Assembly: GCF_000732485.2 (NCBI RefSeq)
Contig: NZ_JAQV02000012.1
Coordinates: 1-64,000 of the forward strand
Direction: 5' to 3'
Length of the DNA stretch: 64,000 nucleotides
From: Bacillus sp. SJS
GTDB lineage: Bacteria > Bacillota > Bacilli > Bacillales > Bacillaceae
How positions within the stretch are numbered: the first letter of the stretch is position 1; each line of letters starts with the position of its first letter. Position numbers and translations under genes: made by a program. This document shows positions 1 through 9,331 of this stretch, piece after piece. The notes beneath the pieces are model-generated. The model searched no databases and was not told the origin of the DNA. It saw only the letters and a list, made by a program, of their open reading frames with translations.

Positions 1-1
1 T

Positions 2-78
2 GGTCCGGTAGTTCAGTTGGTTAGAATGCCTGCCTGTCACGCAGGAGGTCGCGGGTTCGAGTCCCGTCCGGACCGCCA
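2..78 (+). tRNA. tRNA-Asp (GTC)
   Basis: A complete cloverleaf can be drawn: the acceptor arms GGTCCGG and CCGGACC pair, the T-loop is GGTTCGAGTCC, and the anticodon GTC lies at 36-38. The 3' CCA is encoded at 76-78. In B. subtilis a tRNA-Asp gene sits in the same place upstream of walR (the trnY cluster), so the position also fits. Confidence 0.97.
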
Positions 79-194
79 TTTATTTTTTCATGATACATAT
101 GATAACTTAATTAAAAGTAAGAGGGTTTCAATAAGCGAGAAGGTCGAGGGAGCTGACGAAGAGATTCGAAGCTTAGTGGAAGCCGAAACTATGT

Positions 195-267
195 GGCTTG
201 GTAGCTCAGTCGGTAGAGCAATGGACTGAAAATCCATGTGTCGGCGGTTCGATTCCGTCCCAAGCCA
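195..267 (+). tRNA. tRNA-Phe (GAA)
   Basis: The acceptor arms GGCTTGG and CCAAGCC pair. The anticodon stem ATGGA/TCCAT encloses a loop CTGAAAA with anticodon GAA at 228-230, and GGTTCGATTCC gives a normal T-arm. CCA is not encoded (TCC follows the discriminator A), so it must be added after transcription. It follows tRNA-Asp by 116 nt. Confidence 0.96.
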
Positions 268-270
268 TCC

Positions 271-304
271 AAAGACATGTTCCCGGTGGAATGTGTCTTT
301 TTTA
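271..304 (+). terminator. Terminator of the tRNA cluster
   Basis: AAAGACA and TGTCTTT flank a GC-containing loop and are followed by a T-run, directly after tRNA-Phe. It is a typical Rho-independent terminator. Confidence 0.8.
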
Positions 305-329
305 TTGTTTCGGAAGAATGGCTGGCAAT

Positions 330-647
330 CTAATCGCCTTTCTTAGGTTTTTCCGTTGTAATTCTCCTTACAAGGATAATCAGACTGGTTACAAATATTT
401 GTACGTAAGGAACCAGTCCGTATGAAAACACTCCGGTTAGATCTGCGCAAAAAATAATCAGAAATCCTAATCCCATGTTTAAAGGAATGGAGATCCAGTC
501 ATTCTTTATGATCCATGATAGGAGAACTGCCATTAAGAAAAAAGGAATGAAAATCAGTTCAAAAATAATCGCCTGTTCAAGAGGCATGAGAAAGAAAAAT
601 AATAAACTTAAAAGCAATCCTATCCAAATAGTTGACCCTGTTTTCAA
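330..647 (-). CDS. Small integral membrane protein, unknown
   Basis: This is a protein of about 105 residues made almost entirely of hydrophobic segments: roughly three to four membrane helices with a short basic tail ending KPKKGD. I chose the TTG at 645-647 because GGGAGGAG lies just upstream of it; a TTG 24 nt further out would put that ribosome-binding sequence inside the gene. It is convergent with the tRNA cluster and followed on the other side by the M23 hydrolase on the opposite strand. I do not recognise the family and no function can be inferred beyond membrane location. Confidence 0.7.
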   Translation of the reverse strand: MKTGSTIWIGLLLSLLFFFLMPLEQAIIFELIFIPFFLMAVLLSWIIKNDWISIPLNMGLGFLIIFCADLTGVFSYGLVPYVQIFVTSLIILVRRITTEKPKKGD

Positions 648-737
648 TACTCCTCCCTCCCTTCCCCCCAAATGCTATTTGACCCACTGGTAAACCTGTT
701 AAATAATACCCTGATTATTACAAAAACCCACCCATTT

Positions 738-765
738 ATAACAAATTGACCACAATCCCTTAACA
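738..765 (-). promoter_or_regulatory. WalR-box-like direct repeat
   Basis: Read on the minus strand, three hexamers TGTTAA-N5-TGTGGT-N5-TGTTAT recur with an exact 11-bp period. The known WalR box is TGTWAH-N5-TGTWAH, so the first and third hexamers fit and the middle one is degenerate. It lies just upstream of the promoter-like sequence of a cell-wall hydrolase gene that neighbours walR, a logical WalR target. The call is an inference from pattern and context. Confidence 0.4.
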
Positions 766-800
766 ATTGGAAGCAAATTGGGCGAGTTTTAGGAAGTTTG

Positions 801-840
801 TGCTATCTTAAACGGGTGCCTTTTTGAGGCGCGTTTTTTT
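801..840 (+). promoter_or_regulatory. Extended -10 and terminator-like leader hairpin of the M23 gene
   Basis: TGCTATCTT at 801-809 resembles an extended -10 (TGnTATAAT). It is followed by a six-pair hairpin GTGCCT/AGGCGC (816-821 and 827-832) and then seven T. A transcript would therefore begin with a terminator-shaped stem-loop about 70 nt before the start codon, which might attenuate transcription or stabilise the mRNA 5' end. No known riboswitch was recognised. Confidence 0.35.
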
Positions 841-909
841 CCCTGCTTGATGGGGTGTAAATCATAACCTATTGAGCAGCAATGAATTGTTTTCAGGGGG
901 ACAACGACT

Positions 910-2331
910 ATGAACCAGCCACATAAATCGAAATTTAAGTATGCGCTTGCATGCGGTATTATTACTTCGTCAGTCATGCTCGGAAGCCAAACGGCGTCTG
1001 CGGAGGATCAGGTAGCAACGGTTTATCATATATACATAGATGGGAAGAAGCTTGGCACCATCGATAATCAGGAAGTATTGAAGGATGCGGAAGCGGAGAT
1101 TGTGAAGCGTGCCGGCGGTCAATATGATCAGAAGGGTCTGAATCTGACGGTGGAGGATATGGAAATTGTCCCTGAGCAGATGTTTCAGCCATTAGCGGAT
1201 AATGAAGGCGCTAAGCAGAACCTCTTGAATGAGCTTGACGTAGCTGCTAAGGCCTATTCTATTGTAATTGGCGGTAAAACGGCGGTTTCCTTTAATTCTA
1301 AAGAAGAGGCGGAAAAAACGCTGAGAGATTATCTTCATCAGTTTATGCCGGCAGACCAGCTTGCTGCGTTTGAGGAGCATAAAAGAAGCGGCAAGCCTTT
1401 TGAGCCGATAAAAGAGGGAGAATCGCGAATTACGGATATTACGTATTCGGCTGCCCCGGAAATTAAGGAGCAAAAGGTCAAGCCTGAAGATATCCGCAAC
1501 ACCGGACAAGGGCTTGAAGCTTTGCAAAAAGGAACAAAGGGAGAGTCCCTGTACAGCGTGAAAAATGGCGATACCCTGGAGACGATTGCACAGGATTTCA
1601 GTCTTTCTGTTGACGAACTGCTGAGGCTGAACGGGAATATGGATCCCCGGACTTCAATCAAGCCAGAAGATACATTGATGGTTGTCGTTCCTAAGCCTTT
1701 TATGGAAGTAAAAGTGACAGAGGAATCTTCAAAGGTGGAGGACATTCCTTTTGAAGAGGAGAAACAGGAAAACGGCGATCTTCCAAAGGGTGAAGAGAGC
1801 ATTTCTCAAAAAGGGGAAACGGGACAGGCCCTTCGTGAGTACATCTATACGAAGGTAAATGGTGATACGGTAACAAGAACGACTGCTAAAGAGGAAAAGC
1901 GTAAAGACCCGGTTAAGCAGGTTGTTCAAGTAGGGACGAAGGAAACGTCGAAAGGCGACGGTTCGCTGAGCTGGCCTGCTGTCGGCGGCCAGATTACGAG
2001 CAAGCAGGGGCAGCGCTGGGGCCGTGCCCATAAAGGGATCGACATTTCCGGCGTGCAGGATAAGACGATTAAAGCCGCCGATAATGGAAAGGTTGTTTTT
2101 GCAGGGAACAGCGGGGCATACGGCAACAAAATTGAAATTGATCATCAGAACGGCATGAAGACGGTCTATGCCCACCTAAACTCCATTACAGTTTCTGAAG
2201 GCGATACGGTCCAAAAGGGATCGCAAATCGGGGTAATGGGTTCAACAGGACGCTCCACTGGCATGCATCTTCATTTTGAAGTGTATAAAAACGGAAATTT
2301 AGAAAATCCGCTTGATTATGTAAAGCAATAA
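910..2331 (+). CDS. Secreted LysM / G5 / M23 peptidoglycan endopeptidase
   Basis: Predicted secreted cell-wall hydrolase of 473 residues. Residues 1-31 form a signal peptide (basic start, hydrophobic core, cleavage after TASA). Residues about 212-260 are a LysM peptidoglycan-binding domain (YSVKNGDTLETIAQDF). Residues about 300-345 look like a G5 domain (REYIYTKVNGDTVTRT). The C-terminal 120 residues are an M23 zinc metallopeptidase with the HKGIDIS and HLHFE motifs that supply the metal ligands. M23 enzymes cut peptide cross-links in peptidoglycan. It lies directly upstream of walRK, whose product controls such hydrolases, and is preceded by a WalR-like repeat, so WalR control is plausible but not shown. 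A strong terminator separates it from walR. Confidence 0.93.
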   Translation: MNQPHKSKFKYALACGIITSSVMLGSQTASAEDQVATVYHIYIDGKKLGTIDNQEVLKDAEAEIVKRAGGQYDQKGLNLTVEDMEIVPEQMFQPLADNEGAKQNLLNELDVAAKAYSIVIGGKTAVSFNSKEEAEKTLRDYLHQFMPADQLAAFEEHKRSGKPFEPIKEGESRITDITYSAAPEIKEQKVKPEDIRNTGQGLEALQKGTKGESLYSVKNGDTLETIAQDFSLSVDELLRLNGNMDPRTSIKPEDTLMVVVPKPFMEVKVTEESSKVEDIPFEEEKQENGDLPKGEESISQKGETGQALREYIYTKVNGDTVTRTTAKEEKRKDPVKQVVQVGTKETSKGDGSLSWPAVGGQITSKQGQRWGRAHKGIDISGVQDKTIKAADNGKVVFAGNSGAYGNKIEIDHQNGMKTVYAHLNSITVSEGDTVQKGSQIGVMGSTGRSTGMHLHFEVYKNGNLENPLDYVKQ

Positions 2332-2336
2332 GAGGA

Positions 2337-2380
2337 AAGCTGACCTTAAGATGCATCAATAAGGTCAGCTTCTTTTGTTT
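2337..2380 (+). terminator. Terminator after the M23 gene
   Basis: A 12-bp perfect stem (AAGCTGACCTTA and its complement) with an 11-nt loop is followed by CTTTTGTTTT. It separates the hydrolase transcript from walR. Confidence 0.9.
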
Positions 2381-2403
2381 TCTGACAGAATTCATGCAGA
2401 AGG

Positions 2404-2432
2404 TGGAAATAAGGACATACTATCGGTATAAT
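2404..2432 (+). promoter_or_regulatory. Probable sigma-A promoter of the wal operon
   Basis: TGGAAA, 17 bp, then a perfect TATAAT -10 at 2427-2432 lies 72 bp before the walR start, after the previous terminator. The -35 is weak. Confidence 0.55.
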
Positions 2433-2504
2433 TAGTCTGTTTAGAACTATAAAAAAGTGACTTTATATAAAATGCGAAACCTTGGCCAAAAGGGGCGATC
2501 AATT

Positions 2505-3218
2505 ATGGATAACCGAAGAATATTAGTCGTGGACGATGAAAAGCCGATTGCAGATATACTTGAATTTAACTTGAAAAAAGAAGGATACGATGTCCATTGC
2601 TCCTATGATGGAAACGATGCTCTGCAGCAGGTTGAGGAATTCCAGCCGGATCTCATTCTTCTCGATATCATGCTTCCGAGCAGGGACGGAATGGAAGTGT
2701 GCCGTGAAGTGCGGAAGAAATACGATATGCCGATTATTATGCTGACAGCGAAGGATTCGGAGATTGATAAGGTCCTCGGCCTTGAATTAGGCGCAGATGA
2801 CTATGTTACGAAGCCTTTCAGCACGCGTGAGCTTTTGGCAAGGGTAAAAGCCAATCTTCGCAGACAGCAAACCGTCGGAACAGCAGAAGACACGGCGGGT
2901 GAAACGAATGAAATCGGCGTCGGTTCGCTCGTTATTCATCCCGATGCGTATGTGGTAACGAAGCGCGGCGAAACGATTGAATTGACCCATCGTGAATTTG
3001 AGCTGCTGCATTATCTGGCTAAGCACATTGGACAGGTTATGACGCGTGAGCATTTGCTTCAAACCGTATGGGGCTATGATTATTTTGGAGATGTCCGTAC
3101 CGTGGATGTGACCGTTCGCCGTTTGCGCGAAAAGATTGAAGACAACCCAAGCCACCCGAACTGGATTGTGACCAGAAGAGGCGTGGGGTATTATTTGCGA
3201 AATCCTGAACAGGAGTAG
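2505..3218 (+). CDS. walR: WalR (YycF), essential cell-wall response regulator
   Basis: OmpR-family response regulator of 237 residues that controls peptidoglycan hydrolase genes in Firmicutes. The receiver domain (1-120) has the acidic pair D10-D11, phospho-acceptor D54 in LLLDIMLP, T81 and K103. The C-terminal winged helix ends [18 protein letters not shown]...TRRGVGYYL, the OmpR DNA-recognition region. T102 corresponds to the threonine phosphorylated by PrkC in B. subtilis WalR (one residue offset). The start was set at ATG 2505, preceded by AGGGG; it gives the usual WalR N-terminus, while the frame stays open upstream without a good start. It is the first gene of walRKHIJ, 5 nt before walK. 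Confidence 0.98.
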   Translation: MDNRRILVVDDEKPIADILEFNLKKEGYDVHCSYDGNDALQQVEEFQPDLILLDIMLPSRDGMEVCREVRKKYDMPIIMLTAKDSEIDKVLGLELGADDYVTKPFSTRELLARVKANLRRQQTVGTAEDTAGETNEIGVGSLVIHPDAYVVTKRGETIELTHREFELLHYLAKHIGQVMTREHLLQTVWGYDYFGDVRTVDVTVRRLREKIEDNPSHPNWIVTRRGVGYYLRNPEQE

Positions 3219-3223
3219 TCTGA

Positions 3224-5053
3224 ATGAATAAAATAGGCTTTTTTCGCTCCATCCATTTTAAATTTGCCCTGATATTTGTACTGCTGATTATTTTGGCGAT
3301 GCAAATTATCGGGGTGTACTTTGTTAAGCAAATGGAAGAATCACTGAAGTCCAACTTCAATATTTCCATTAATAAACAAATCAACTTGCTTAACTACAGT
3401 CTTGGAGTTGAATTCGATAAAGACCGTACAAAAGAAGAGACCGATTCACTCGAGGACGACTTAGCAGATGTATTAAGCGATTATACGACGGGTGATATTG
3501 AAGAGGTCCGCGTCATTGACCGCAACTTAAGAGTTCTAGCCACCTCTACCTCCGACACTGATATGGTCGGGAAGAAAATTACCGACATCATGATTAGCCG
3601 AGCCCTTTCAACTGAGCTGCAAACTTCTAAAGATGTATTTGACCCTAAAACCCAGAAACGAATCCGAATCTATGCTACGCCCATAAAGAAGAGTGATGGA
3701 GAAATCATCGGGGTTGTTTACATAGAAGCCTCTATGGAAGAGATTTTCACGCAAATGAGGAATATTAACAGCATTTTGGCTGTTGGTACTTTACTTTCTC
3801 TCCTTATTACAGCTCTTGTAGGGATTTTTCTCGCAAGGACGATTACAAGACCTCTTTCTGATATGAGAAAACAGGCACTCGAGCTTGCAAAAGGAAACTT
3901 TGGCCGCAAGGTGCGGATTTATGGAAATGATGAGATCGGCCAGCTTGCCTTAAGCTTTAACCATCTGACGGAGGAGCTTGAAGAAGCTCATTCCCAGACA
4001 GAAGGGGAACGGAAAAAGCTTGCATCAGTCATCGCCAATATGACGGACGGCGTCGTTGCCACCAACCGCAAAGGCGAAGTCATTCTAGTCAATGAACCGG
4101 CTGCACAGCTGCTGAATGTTTCACATGAAACGGCCCTTTCGATGAAAATCACTTCGCTGCTGGAAATCGAGGAAGAAGTCCAGTTCGATCAGCTGATTGA
4201 ATCGCAGGAGCCACTCCTTCTTGACTTTAGCTCTGACGATAAACCTCTTATTCTCCGAGTCAATTTTTCTGTCATTGTAAAAGAGCATGGCGGATTTATT
4301 GAAGGCTTGATTGCGATTATTTACGATGTAACCGAGCAGGAGAAAATCGATGAGGAGCGGAGAGAATTTGTAGCCAATGTCTCACACGAACTCCGCACGC
4401 CGCTTACGACCATGCGCAGCTATCTGGATGCTTTGGCAGAAGGAGCCTGGGAGGATAAAGAGATTGCTCCCCAGTTTCTGAATGTGACCCAGACGGAAAC
4501 AGAGCGGATGATCCGGCTAGTCAATGATCTGCTGAATTTGTCGAAGATGGACAGCCGCGATTACCGGATTAAACCGGACTGGATCAACTTTACGGTGTTT
4601 TTTAATAAAATCATAGACCGGTTTGAAATGACGAAATCGCAAAAAGTGACATTTAAACGCGATATACCGAATGAAGAGCTTTATGTGGACATTGATACAG
4701 ATAAGATTACCCAAGTCCTTGATAACATCATCTCCAATGCGATGAAATATTCTCCCGAGGGCGGAAAAATCACCTTTAGAATCAAGGTCCTAGAGGAAGA
4801 GCTTCTCATCAGCGTAAAGGATGAGGGTGTAGGAATTCCGAAAGACAGTGTGAAAAAGATTTTCGAGCGTTTTTACCGCGTGGATAAAGCGAGGACCCGG
4901 AAACTTGGCGGAACGGGGCTTGGCCTTGCGATTGCAAAAGAAATGGTCCAGGCGCACTCTGGTGAAATTTGGGCAGAAAGTAAGGAAGGACGGGGGACAA
5001 CTGTGTTTTTTACACTCCCGTACGATCCGAATCAAGAGGATGATTGGGAATGA
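3224..5053 (+). CDS. walK: WalK (YycG), cell-wall sensor histidine kinase
   Basis: Membrane histidine kinase of 609 residues, cognate to WalR. The order is TM1 (about 12-33), an extracellular PAS/Cache-like domain, TM2 (about 183-204), HAMP (ARTITRPLSDM), an intracellular PAS (about 260-370), HisKA with H388 in VANVSHELRTPL, and HATPase with NAMKYSPEGG, DEGVGIP and GTGLGLAIAKE. This is the standard WalK plan and length (611 in B. subtilis). In B. subtilis it sits at the division septum and reports on peptidoglycan cleavage. Its stop overlaps the walH start (ATGA). Confidence 0.98.
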   Translation: MNKIGFFRSIHFKFALIFVLLIILAMQIIGVYFVKQMEESLKSNFNISINKQINLLNYSLGVEFDKDRTKEETDSLEDDLADVLSDYTTGDIEEVRVIDRNLRVLATSTSDTDMVGKKITDIMISRALSTELQTSKDVFDPKTQKRIRIYATPIKKSDGEIIGVVYIEASMEEIFTQMRNINSILAVGTLLSLLITALVGIFLARTITRPLSDMRKQALELAKGNFGRKVRIYGNDEIGQLALSFNHLTEELEEAHSQTEGERKKLASVIANMTDGVVATNRKGEVILVNEPAAQLLNVSHETALSMKITSLLEIEEEVQFDQLIESQEPLLLDFSSDDKPLILRVNFSVIVKEHGGFIEGLIAIIYDVTEQEKIDEERREFVANVSHELRTPLTTMRSYLDALAEGAWEDKEIAPQFLNVTQTETERMIRLVNDLLNLSKMDSRDYRIKPDWINFTVFFNKIIDRFEMTKSQKVTFKRDIPNEELYVDIDTDKITQVLDNIISNAMKYSPEGGKITFRIKVLEEELLISVKDEGVGIPKDSVKKIFERFYRVDKARTRKLGGTGLGLAIAKEMVQAHSGEIWAESKEGRGTTVFFTLPYDPNQEDDWE

Positions 5054-6402
5054 AACGGGAAACAGTGAAAACCCTGGTCTTAAGCTTTTTAATTATCGTC
5101 AGTCTGTTTTTTACATGGAGCATATGGACGTTCCAGCCGACCTATGACCCGCTTGAAAGCATGACCTATCTTGAAACGCTAAAATTATCGGATGACAAAC
5201 GCGAATTCAGCGAAGTGGTGAAGCCGCAGCAAGTCTTTTACCATGAGAATAAAACGACCCATTACGGGGCGGATAAGCAGCTTGATAAAATCTGGAGAGC
5301 CATGGCGGACTGGAAGCTAGAGGAAGCAAACGATCTTTCCAGCCGCTACAGCGAAGCCGAGTTTCTGCAGTTTATCCATGGCCTGGACGGCCGCAAAAAA
5401 CTCGAGCTGGTTTTCAGCCAGACAATCCCTTCTAAAACCTTTCAAAGCATTTTAGACTGGGAAACAAAAGAAGCGGTGAACAAAGCCTTTGACCGGATCA
5501 TCATTCCTTTTGACGGAGTGAAAACGCCAACGGTTTATTTTGTCTCCACTCAAGGCAAGCTCGTTTATGAAGTGAAAATGAAGCATGACGTGGTAACCCA
5601 GCTTCAGGGGCAATATTTCAGCAATGCTGAAGAAGAAGGATATCCGCGTTATTTCGCAAATTCATTCAACAAGGACGCCGTGTTAATGCTCCCTGAAAAA
5701 AAACGCGTGTTTAACCGGTTCTCCTATACCTTCAGCAATATTGATGATGAAGACTTTAAACAGGCCCTGTATAATAACCCTTCCTACGTTTCACGCGGCT
5801 ACAATAAATCGGACAGTGTCTATACCGATGGTTCGAGAAGGATGGTCATTGAAAAGGACAGCGGCTTCTCTCAAATCACCTACACAGCTGGCGGAAAAAA
5901 GGATAAAACCATTGAACCGGCTTTATCAAAGGTCATGGAACAAAGCCTGGATTATTTGAACTCTCATGGCGGCTGGACCGATGATTATGTATTTTTCGGA
6001 CATTCACCGGACTTGGAAATTACTCTAAGGATGCTGATCAATAATCTGCCTGTGTTTCCCAGTAAAGAAACCCCATCCATCAGGACGGATATTTTTCAGG
6101 AATGGGGCAGTACCGAAATCATCCGCTATGAGCGTCCCGGATACCGCACGAAAAGGCACTCCAGTCAGGAGCCTATTTTGCTTCCGGACGGCAAAGAAAT
6201 CCTTGCGATGCTGACTGAAAGCAAAGGAGAAATGAACATCAACAATGTAGTCAGGGTCTTCCCTGCTTATGAGCTTCAATCCTCTGAAGATCTGAACGTG
6301 ATTGTGAATCCCGTTTGGTATGCAGAGACGAAATCAGGGAATTACCGTGTGATTGAAGATCCAAAAACACTGGGAGGAGGCAGACAGGATGGATTGGAGT
6401 AA
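5050..6402 (+). CDS. walH: WalH (YycH), membrane regulator of WalK
   Basis: 450-residue YycH family protein. One N-terminal membrane helix (about 8-26, LVLSFLIIVSLFFTWSIWTF) is followed by a large extracytoplasmic domain. In B. subtilis WalH and WalI form a complex that restrains WalK through the membrane helices. I chose ATG 5050, which overlaps the walK stop; a TTG six bases earlier is possible. AAGAGGA lies about 9 nt upstream. Sequence is typically poorly conserved, so the assignment rests on position, the TM plan and length. Confidence 0.95.
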   Translation: MKRETVKTLVLSFLIIVSLFFTWSIWTFQPTYDPLESMTYLETLKLSDDKREFSEVVKPQQVFYHENKTTHYGADKQLDKIWRAMADWKLEEANDLSSRYSEAEFLQFIHGLDGRKKLELVFSQTIPSKTFQSILDWETKEAVNKAFDRIIIPFDGVKTPTVYFVSTQGKLVYEVKMKHDVVTQLQGQYFSNAEEEGYPRYFANSFNKDAVLMLPEKKRVFNRFSYTFSNIDDEDFKQALYNNPSYVSRGYNKSDSVYTDGSRRMVIEKDSGFSQITYTAGGKKDKTIEPALSKVMEQSLDYLNSHGGWTDDYVFFGHSPDLEITLRMLINNLPVFPSKETPSIRTDIFQEWGSTEIIRYERPGYRTKRHSSQEPILLPDGKEILAMLTESKGEMNINNVVRVFPAYELQSSEDLNVIVNPVWYAETKSGNYRVIEDPKTLGGGRQDGLE

Positions 6403-7204
6403 AACGAAAACCATCTTTATTTTCGCTTTTCTTATTCTCGACCTGTTCCTTGCCTGGCAATACTCTCAAAAGCTCACGACGAGCAAATATGATCCGATTC
6501 AGAAGGAGACGATTCAAGACCAGCTGGCGGCGGAAGAAATTAAATATCCGCCTCTTTCCCCGGACAACGCTGAGCTGAAGCTATTGGCCGTTAAACGGCA
6601 TGAGTTTACGGAGGAAGAGCTCTCCGCTCTTAAGGATCAGGAGCCGGCGATCGATATCCAGGATCAGATTGGCGAAACCGAATCGGTCTTGCTGCAAATG
6701 AAGCTGAAAAAACCGATCAAGATTGAAAAAGATGATTTGTCCAAAGCGGATAGCTTTGTTTCCTCCTCATTAAAATTCGGGAGTGAGTATGTGTTCTGGT
6801 CCTACAATCAGGAAAAAGCGGCCATTACCTATTTCCAGCGAATCAATGGGATGACGATTTATCAAGGATCTGATCAGCCGATTGGGGCCGTCACCCTTCA
6901 TTTGAATGACAAAAGGGAAATTATCAGCTATGAACAAACGTACGTAATGGAATCCGACCAAGTCCAGGAACAGCAGGAAGATACCATTACAGCCATTGAA
7001 GCCATTGAACAGATGTATAATGAAAACGACCTGAAGTATAAAAGCGAGATTACCAAAATGGAGCTGGGCTACTATACGGAGCAGGCGGAATCAAATAAAC
7101 AAACCCTGCAGCCATACTGGTATGTAGAGGTGAACGGCAAAGAACATTATTTTGTGAGCGCGTTTGAAGGGCAGATAGTCAGACCTGAGAAAGCGACTAA
7201 ATAG
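6389..7204 (+). CDS. walI: WalI (YycI), membrane regulator of WalK
   Basis: 271-residue YycI family protein with a single N-terminal membrane helix (about 8-23) and an extracellular domain structurally related to WalH. The start ATG 6389 has GGGAGGAGG 8 nt upstream and lies inside the last codons of walH (14-nt overlap), pointing to translational coupling. Upstream in-frame codons exist but lack a ribosome-binding site. Partner of WalH in restraining WalK in B. subtilis. Confidence 0.95.
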   Translation: MDWSKTKTIFIFAFLILDLFLAWQYSQKLTTSKYDPIQKETIQDQLAAEEIKYPPLSPDNAELKLLAVKRHEFTEEELSALKDQEPAIDIQDQIGETESVLLQMKLKKPIKIEKDDLSKADSFVSSSLKFGSEYVFWSYNQEKAAITYFQRINGMTIYQGSDQPIGAVTLHLNDKREIISYEQTYVMESDQVQEQQEDTITAIEAIEQMYNENDLKYKSEITKMELGYYTEQAESNKQTLQPYWYVEVNGKEHYFVSAFEGQIVRPEKATK

Positions 7205-7225
7205 ATAAAAATTGGAGTGACAGAC

Positions 7226-8020
7226 ATGAGCTTGCAATTTAGCGTACTTGCGAGCGGGAGTACGGGGAACGCCATTTACGTAGAAGCGGACGGACAATCT
7301 TTTTTGGTGGATGCCGGCTTAAGCAATAAACAGCTTGGCCTGCTCATGAGCCAGATTGGCAAAAGCATGGACGATTTGAGCGGAATTTTTATTACCCATG
7401 AACACAGCGACCACATTAAAGGCCTTGGGGTTGCTGCAAGAAAGCACAAGGTGCCGGTCTATGCGAACGGCAAAACGTGGAATGCGATGGAAAAGCTGAT
7501 TGGAGAAGTTCCGTCTGAGCAAAAATTCCATTTTGAAACCGATACAGTCAAAACATTCGGAGGCTTGGATATCCAGTCCTTCGGCGTCTCGCATGACGCG
7601 GCCGAACCGATGTTTTACGTCTTTCATCATAATGGGCGCAAGCTTGCCCTCATTACGGACACAGGCTACGTCAGCGACCGGATGAAAGGCATGATCAAGG
7701 ACGCCAACTCCTTTGTGTTTGAAAGCAACCATGACGTCAGCATGCTCCGGATGGGGCATTACCCATGGAGCATTAAGCGCCGCATTCTCTCAGACGTCGG
7801 CCACGTCTCAAACGAGGATGCCGCCCTAGCAATGTCGGACGTCATTGGCGATCATACTTCCCGAATCTATCTTGCCCATCTCAGCAAGGATAACAACATG
7901 AAGGATCTCGCGAGAATGTCGGTTCAGCAGACATTGGAAAGCAAAGGCTTCGTTTTAGGCGACGGAATCGGCCTTTATGATACCGATCCGATAAAGCCAA
8001 CTCCGTTAACAGCCGTTTAA
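7226..8020 (+). CDS. walJ: WalJ (YycJ), metallo-beta-lactamase-fold hydrolase
   Basis: 264-residue cytoplasmic metallo-beta-lactamase-fold protein with the metal motif THEHSDH (about residue 56) and further ligands in TDTGYVSD and LAHLSKDNN. The family is probably a nuclease (5'-3' exonuclease activity is reported for Bacillus YycJ), and loss links to cell-wall and DNA-repair phenotypes in relatives. The start ATG 7226 has GGAG 8 nt upstream; a GTG nine bases earlier is less likely. Last gene of the walRKHIJ block; htrC follows after 69 bp. Confidence 0.95.
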   Translation: MSLQFSVLASGSTGNAIYVEADGQSFLVDAGLSNKQLGLLMSQIGKSMDDLSGIFITHEHSDHIKGLGVAARKHKVPVYANGKTWNAMEKLIGEVPSEQKFHFETDTVKTFGGLDIQSFGVSHDAAEPMFYVFHHNGRKLALITDTGYVSDRMKGMIKDANSFVFESNHDVSMLRMGHYPWSIKRRILSDVGHVSNEDAALAMSDVIGDHTSRIYLAHLSKDNNMKDLARMSVQQTLESKGFVLGDGIGLYDTDPIKPTPLTAV

Positions 8021-8089
8021 TCATTATTTTTTTGCACAAGCTTGAGTATAATAAACAATAGCAGCATGCGAAAAAAAGGAGCTGGAAAC

Positions 8090-9304
8090 ATGGGGTATTA
8101 TGATCAGGATTATCAAGAGCCGCCTCGCAGGCAAAAAGGCAACCGCGGCGGCTGGTTTTTGGCTGGAATTACAGGAGCCATACTCGGAGGGCTCATCGTC
8201 CTCTTTGCCGGCCCGACCGTTAATGATTTCGTCAACGGGAATTTTCAGCAGGAAGAAAACAATACCGGTACGAATGAGCCCGCTGGCCCCGAGAAGCAGG
8301 TTTCGGTTAACGTCAGCTCCGACATTACCAATATCGTAAGCAAGGTATCAAGCTCGGTTGTCGGCGTCATCAATATCCAGCAGTCCGGATTTTGGGAAGA
8401 GGAAGAAGGCAGCGGAGAAGCAGGAACCGGCTCCGGTGTTATCTATAAAAAAGACGGCGGCAATGCCTTCATCGTAACGAATCACCATGTGATTGAAGGC
8501 GCCACCCAGGTTGAAATCAGTCTCTCCGACGGCACAAGAATCAAGGCCAGGATTCTCGGAAGCGACAAGCTGACCGATCTTGCCGTCCTTCAGGTAAGCA
8601 GTGACAAAATCAAAAACGTCGCTCCTTTCGGAGACTCCGACAAGGTCAAACCAGGTGAGCCGTCCATCGCGATCGGAAATCCCCTCGGCCTTCAATTTGC
8701 CGGGTCTGTCACGCAGGGAATCATCTCCGGAACGGAACGTGCCATTCCGATTGATGAGAACGGCGACGGACAGCCAGACTGGAACTCCGAGGTCATTCAA
8801 ACCGACGCCGCCATCAATCCGGGTAACAGCGGCGGCGCCCTCATTAACATCGACGGAAAAGTCATCGGCATCAACTCCATGAAAATTGCCGAATCGTCCG
8901 TTGAAGGAATCGGCCTCGCCATTCCGGTCAATATCGCCAAGCCGGTCATCGAGGATCTGGAAAAGTACGGCGAAGTCAGAAGACCGTTCCTTGGTCTAAG
9001 CATGCGTTCTCTTGATGAAGTGTCGAGCTACCACCAGCAGGAAACACTCAAGCTTCCGAAGAGTGTGACAAGAGGCGTCGTAGTGTTCGAATCCGACCCG
9101 ATCTCACCTGCAGGAAAAGCTGGCATTAAACAGATGGATGTCATTACGCAAATGGATGGCAAGGATATTAAGGATATTATTGAACTGCGCAAGGTGCTTT
9201 ACGAACTAAAGCCGGGTGATACGATTTCGATTACGTATTATCGTTCAGGGAAGAAACAGACGGCGGATGTTCGTTTAGGGGAATCTCAGGCGCAGGGAAG
9301 CTAA
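8090..9304 (+). CDS. htrC: HtrC (YycK), membrane-anchored HtrA-type serine protease
   Basis: 404-residue trypsin-like quality-control protease. A short cytoplasmic start is followed by one membrane helix (about 22-44). The protease domain carries the triad H133 (TNHHV), D163 (TDLAV) and S247 (GNSGGA). A C-terminal PDZ domain (about 305-395, [13 protein letters not shown]) binds substrate C-termini. ATG 8090 is chosen from AAAGGAG upstream. The gene lies after walJ as in B. subtilis. A GC-rich repeat element separates its stop from the probable terminator. Confidence 0.96.
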   Translation: MGYYDQDYQEPPRRQKGNRGGWFLAGITGAILGGLIVLFAGPTVNDFVNGNFQQEENNTGTNEPAGPEKQVSVNVSSDITNIVSKVSSSVVGVINIQQSGFWEEEEGSGEAGTGSGVIYKKDGGNAFIVTNHHVIEGATQVEISLSDGTRIKARILGSDKLTDLAVLQVSSDKIKNVAPFGDSDKVKPGEPSIAIGNPLGLQFAGSVTQGIISGTERAIPIDENGDGQPDWNSEVIQTDAAINPGNSGGALINIDGKVIGINSMKIAESSVEGIGLAIPVNIAKPVIEDLEKYGEVRRPFLGLSMRSLDEVSSYHQQETLKLPKSVTRGVVVFESDPISPAGKAGIKQMDVITQMDGKDIKDIIELRKVLYELKPGDTISITYYRSGKKQTADVRLGESQAQGS

Positions 9305-9331
9305 AGGAAAAGCTCAAATTAGATTGGTGCT

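Noticed and set aside
79-194. Additional RNA gene between the two tRNAs
   Set aside because: The spacer has a GC-richer stretch but does not fold as a tRNA and matches no RNA I recognise.
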